In this document: positions 61,447 to 64,000 of the stretch, in pieces | Position numbering within the stretch: position 1 is the stretch's first letter | Layout: each line of letters begins with the position of its first letter | Translations under genes and position numbers: made by a program | The notes under the pieces: generated by a model | The model's input: only the letters and a program-made list of their open reading frames with translations | What the model was told of the DNA's origin: nothing | The model's database searches: none | NCBI RefSeq assembly: GCF_032598785.1 | Contig: NZ_CP102984.1 | DNA length: 64,000 bases | DNA from: Terrisporobacter petrolearius | Lineage (GTDB): Bacteria; Bacillota; Clostridia; Peptostreptococcales; Peptostreptococcaceae | Direction: 5' to 3' (one strand)

Positions 61447-61594
61447 AAAATTCAAATAAAAAAATTTTGATGAAATTTTTACAAGTATATAAATACTAAT
61501 TATAGATAAATAAAGAAAGAATAATATAAAGTATTGTATTATTCTACATATTGAGATTTCAACATTTAGCTAGATTTGCAAAACCGTCGTTTTT

Positions 61595-61623
61595 TTGACA
61601 GATTGTGAGAAATAAAGTATAAT
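61595..61623 (+). promoter_or_regulatory. Perfect consensus sigma-A promoter
   Basis: TTGACA, 17 bases, TATAAT: all twelve hexamer bases match. It lies 37 bases before the ATP-grasp start codon and predicts a strong housekeeping transcript. Confidence 0.93.
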
Positions 61624-61659
61624 AACCAATGTATTTAAAAAGAATAAGAGGTGGATAAA

Positions 61660-62874
61660 GTGGAGAAGTTTAAAATTCAACCTGTATTGGTTGGTGGAGA
61701 TATAAACTGCTATTCTGTAGCTAGAGCTTATCACGAAGCTTATGGAGTAAAGTCCATAGCTTTTGGGAAAATGTTACTTGGAGCAACAAAAGACAGTAAT
61801 ATAATAGATTTTAGAGTAGATCCTAATATGGGTAATAAAGAAGAGTTTATAAAAGTTTTACTAAAAACTGCAGATGAACTTGCTGAGCCAAATAAAAAAC
61901 TTATAATTCATGGATGTACTGATGAGTATGCAGAATTAATAATAGATTATAGAGATGTATTATCAGAAAAGTACATAGTACCTTATATAGGTGCGAAACT
62001 TAAAGATAAGCTAATAGAAAAAGAATTATTTTATAATATGTGTGAAGAATATGGGTTAGATTATCCAAAAACATATATATACAATAAGGGTGATGAAATA
62101 GGTGACTTTGGATTTAATTATCCAGTTATATTAAAAGCCTCTGATAGTATATCATTCTTCCAAAATGCTTTTGAAGGAATGAACAAAGCTTATCTTATAC
62201 AAGATGAAGAAGAATTTAAAAGAGAAATAGCAAAAATATATTCTCATGGTTATGAAAAATCTATGATAGTTCAAGACTTCATACCTGGAGATGACTCCCA
62301 CATGAGAGTTTTAACTTGTTACTCAGATAAAAATGGAAAAGTTAAAATGCAATGTTTAGGACATGTTTTATTAGAAGAACATACTCCAAAAGGAATTGGA
62401 AATCATGCAGCTATAATAACTGAGTATGATGAAGAAGTTATGACTAAATTTAAAAACTTCTTAGAAAGTATAAATTACACAGGATATTCAAACTTTGATA
62501 TAAAATACGATGCTAGGGACAATAAATACAAAGTATTTGAAATAAATTTAAGACAAGGCAGAAGTAATTATTATGTAACATCTTCAGGAAATAACATAGC
62601 TAAGTTTGTTGTAGAAGACAGAGTTAATAACAAAGAGCTAGACTTAAAAATACAAAAAGAACCTTTCTTCTGGAGATGCATACCAAAAGAAGTAGTATAT
62701 AAATATGTAAAGAGTCAAGAATTAGTAAATAAATGCAAAGAATTAGATGCTGTAGGAAAATCAGCTACATCATTTGGATACGAAGCTGACCTAAAAGGAA
62801 ACTTCAAAAGGAGATGGTACATCTTCTTATACTATGTAAATCAATTTAGAAAATTCAAAAAATACTGCAAGTAG
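61660..62874 (+). CDS. ATP-grasp amide ligase, probable D-aspartate ligase type
   Basis: A 404-residue ATP-grasp enzyme: IQPVLVGGDINCYSVARAYHEAYG, YPVILKASDS, MIVQDFIPGDDSHMRVLT, and the metal motif VFEINLRQGRSNYYVT. The N-terminal (VLVGGDIN...ARAYHEAYG) and RQGRSNYY features are those I know from D-aspartate ligases, which build cell-wall cross-bridges. The adjacent Asp/Glu racemase and MurE-type gene support this. The GTG at 61660 has GAGGTGG upstream at good distance; a GTG at 61651 lies within that SD. Substrate is inferred. Confidence 0.7.
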   Translation: MEKFKIQPVLVGGDINCYSVARAYHEAYGVKSIAFGKMLLGATKDSNIIDFRVDPNMGNKEEFIKVLLKTADELAEPNKKLIIHGCTDEYAELIIDYRDVLSEKYIVPYIGAKLKDKLIEKELFYNMCEEYGLDYPKTYIYNKGDEIGDFGFNYPVILKASDSISFFQNAFEGMNKAYLIQDEEEFKREIAKIYSHGYEKSMIVQDFIPGDDSHMRVLTCYSDKNGKVKMQCLGHVLLEEHTPKGIGNHAAIITEYDEEVMTKFKNFLESINYTGYSNFDIKYDARDNKYKVFEINLRQGRSNYYVTSSGNNIAKFVVEDRVNNKELDLKIQKEPFFWRCIPKEVVYKYVKSQELVNKCKELDAVGKSATSFGYEADLKGNFKRRWYIFLYYVNQFRKFKKYCK

Positions 62875-62886
62875 ATTGGTGATAAT

Positions 62887-63588
62887 ATGAATAATATAAC
62901 TGTAGGTGTTTTAGGTGGCTTAGGACCTATGGCCTCTGTGTATTTCTATGAAATGGTAGTGAATATGACAGAAGCGAAGACTGACCAAGAACATGTTGAT
63001 ATGATAATAACAAATAGAGCAACTACGCCAGATAGAACAGCTTTTATCGTAGGAAACTCTGATGAAGATCCATCAAAGATATTAATAGATGATGCAAAAA
63101 AATTAGAAAAATATGGTGTAGACTTTATTGTGATAACATGTAATACGGCACATTATTTCTATGAAAAAATAGTTAATGCAGTTAATATACCTTTAGTAAA
63201 TATTGTAGAGGAAACGATTAAACATGCCAAAGAGACTAATCATAAAAAACTAGGCATTCTTGCCACTACTGGAAACATTAAAACTTGTTTATATCAAAAT
63301 ATGTGTGAAAAGTATGATATGGAATATTTAGTATTAGATGAAAATAAGCAGTCTAGGGTAATGGAAATAATTTACGATAATATAAAAAGTGGAAAACCAG
63401 CTGATATGCATAAGTTCAATTCTATTGTAGACTATTTAAAGGAAAATAATTGTGATGGAGTTATTCTTGGATGCACAGAGCTATCTATATTAAAAAATGA
63501 TAATAAATTAAACGGAGATTTTTATATAGATTCCCTGGAAGTCCTTGCTAGAGAAACTATATTAAGAAGCGGAAGAAAACTAAAATAG
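62887..63588 (+). CDS. Aspartate/glutamate racemase family protein
   Basis: A 233-residue racemase: GVLGGLGPMASVYFYEMVVN, catalytic Cys85 in VITCNTAHYF and Cys196 in GVILGCTELSIL. Two catalytic cysteines at these spacings mark the cofactor-independent Asp/Glu racemases; the DQEHVDMIITN and LGPMA features favour aspartate. It would supply D-aspartate to the preceding ligase. Thirteen bases separate the genes. Confidence 0.88.
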   Translation: MNNITVGVLGGLGPMASVYFYEMVVNMTEAKTDQEHVDMIITNRATTPDRTAFIVGNSDEDPSKILIDDAKKLEKYGVDFIVITCNTAHYFYEKIVNAVNIPLVNIVEETIKHAKETNHKKLGILATTGNIKTCLYQNMCEKYDMEYLVLDENKQSRVMEIIYDNIKSGKPADMHKFNSIVDYLKENNCDGVILGCTELSILKNDNKLNGDFYIDSLEVLARETILRSGRKLK

Positions 63589-63612
63589 AGTAGTGAACCT
63601 ACTCTATTTTTT
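63582..63612 (+). terminator. Terminator after the racemase
   Basis: AAAATAGAGTAG and CTACTCTATTTT pair perfectly around a 5-base loop and end in T residues. The left arm starts within the last codons of the racemase. Confidence 0.85.
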
Positions 63613-63634
63613 AAAATCAGAAAGGAAGTATATT

Positions 63635-64000
63635 ATGAAATTATTTAAATTAATGGAAGATGTAAGTTTTACATCCAACTTACCTTTAGAAAAAATTGAT
63701 GAGATTGAAATAAAAGATATATCATATAACTCTAGGAGTTGTAAAGAAGAATTTATGTTTGTTGCTCTTGTTGGAGAAACTGTAGATGGTCATAGATTTG
63801 TAAAAAATGCTTATGACAATGGAGCTAGAGTATTTTTACTACAAAAGGGAATGGAATCTAGTAAATATGCTATGGAACTTCCAAATGATACAGTAAAATT
63901 ATTTGTGGAAGATACAAGAATAAGTTTATCAAGAATATCACATAACTTTTTTGGACAACCATCTAACTCACTAAAAGTAATTGGTGTTACAGGAACTAAG
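63635..64000 (+). CDS. MurE-type UDP-MurNAc-tripeptide ligase (3' end outside window)
   Basis: The first 122 codons of a Mur ligase: KDISYNSRSCKEEFMFVALVGETVDGHRFVKNAYDNGARVF fits the N-terminal UMP-binding domain of MurE, and FGQPSNSLKVIGVTGTK leads into the ATP P-loop, cut by the window end. MurE adds the third stem-peptide residue (Lys or diaminopimelate). A terminator precedes it, so it may have its own promoter. AAAGGAAG precedes the ATG. It could be an extra MurE paralogue. Confidence 0.85.
   Translation, partial: MKLFKLMEDVSFTSNLPLEKIDEIEIKDISYNSRSCKEEFMFVALVGETVDGHRFVKNAYDNGARVFLLQKGMESSKYAMELPNDTVKLFVEDTRISLSRISHNFFGQPSNSLKVIGVTGTK

Overview
The window is a very AT-rich Gram-positive chromosome segment, estimated by eye at about 70% A+T. 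It carries clostridial genes and a flagellar locus ordered much like that of Clostridioides difficile: a late-stage block, then glycosylation genes, then an early-stage block starting at flgB. The source is most likely a member of the Peptostreptococcaceae such as Paraclostridium, Paeniclostridium or Romboutsia. This placement rests on family recognition and gene order, not on a search. No tRNA, rRNA, CRISPR array or intact mobile element was seen.

Layout. Positions 1-2330 hold a partial DUF975 membrane protein, an AAA ATPase, a frameshifted hsmA-like pseudogene and a DUF3793 gene. Positions 2430-5750 form an iron module: a DUF2325 gene and feoA-feoA-feoB-Cys-rich protein, with two Fur boxes next to consensus promoters. 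Positions 6089-8080 hold class III fructose-1,6-bisphosphatase. Positions 8242-16549 are the late flagellar block: lytic transglycosylase, YaaR-like protein, FliN-like protein, flgM, flgN, flgK, flgL, fliW, csrA, fliS, fliD, a FliT-like gene and flagellin. Positions 16640-29324 are a flagellin-type glycan cassette: two TPR glycosyl- or polyol-phosphate transferases, a GT2, an ATP-grasp/methyltransferase fusion, a DegT aminotransferase, a radical SAM protein, rmlA and rmlB. Positions 29534-30214 encode a coiled-coil protein of unknown role.

Positions 30320-49999 are the early flagellar operon. It opens with a cyclic-di-GMP-I riboswitch and terminator, followed by flgB flgC fliE fliF fliG fliH fliI fliJ fliK flgD flgE motA motB fliO fliP fliQ fliR-flhB flhA fliA flgF/G flgG fliM fliN and an unknown membrane protein. 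Positions 51264-61373 hold two paralogous chemoreceptors and cheA cheB cheC cheD cheW cheR cheY. From 61595 to the end, a perfect sigma-A promoter drives an ATP-grasp ligase, an Asp/Glu racemase and the start of a MurE-type ligase, which looks like a peptidoglycan module.

How it works together. High c-di-GMP should stop transcription before flgB. The operon makes sigma-D (FliA), held by FlgM until the hook is complete. A repeated motif, TAAA-N15/16-CCG followed by an A/T-rich -10, lies before flagellin, the coiled-coil gene, both chemoreceptors and cheA. A further copy lies between the riboswitch terminator and flgB and could be a positive feedback promoter that bypasses the riboswitch. Flagellin translation has its own circuit: FliW and CsrA are encoded here, and the flagellin leader carries a near-perfect CsrA hairpin plus an AGGGA Shine-Dalgarno. 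Points that stand out are a FliM with no CheY-binding peptide, the absence of fliL, flbD, flhF and flhG from the locus, a duplicated P-loop start in FeoB, and the glycan cassette.
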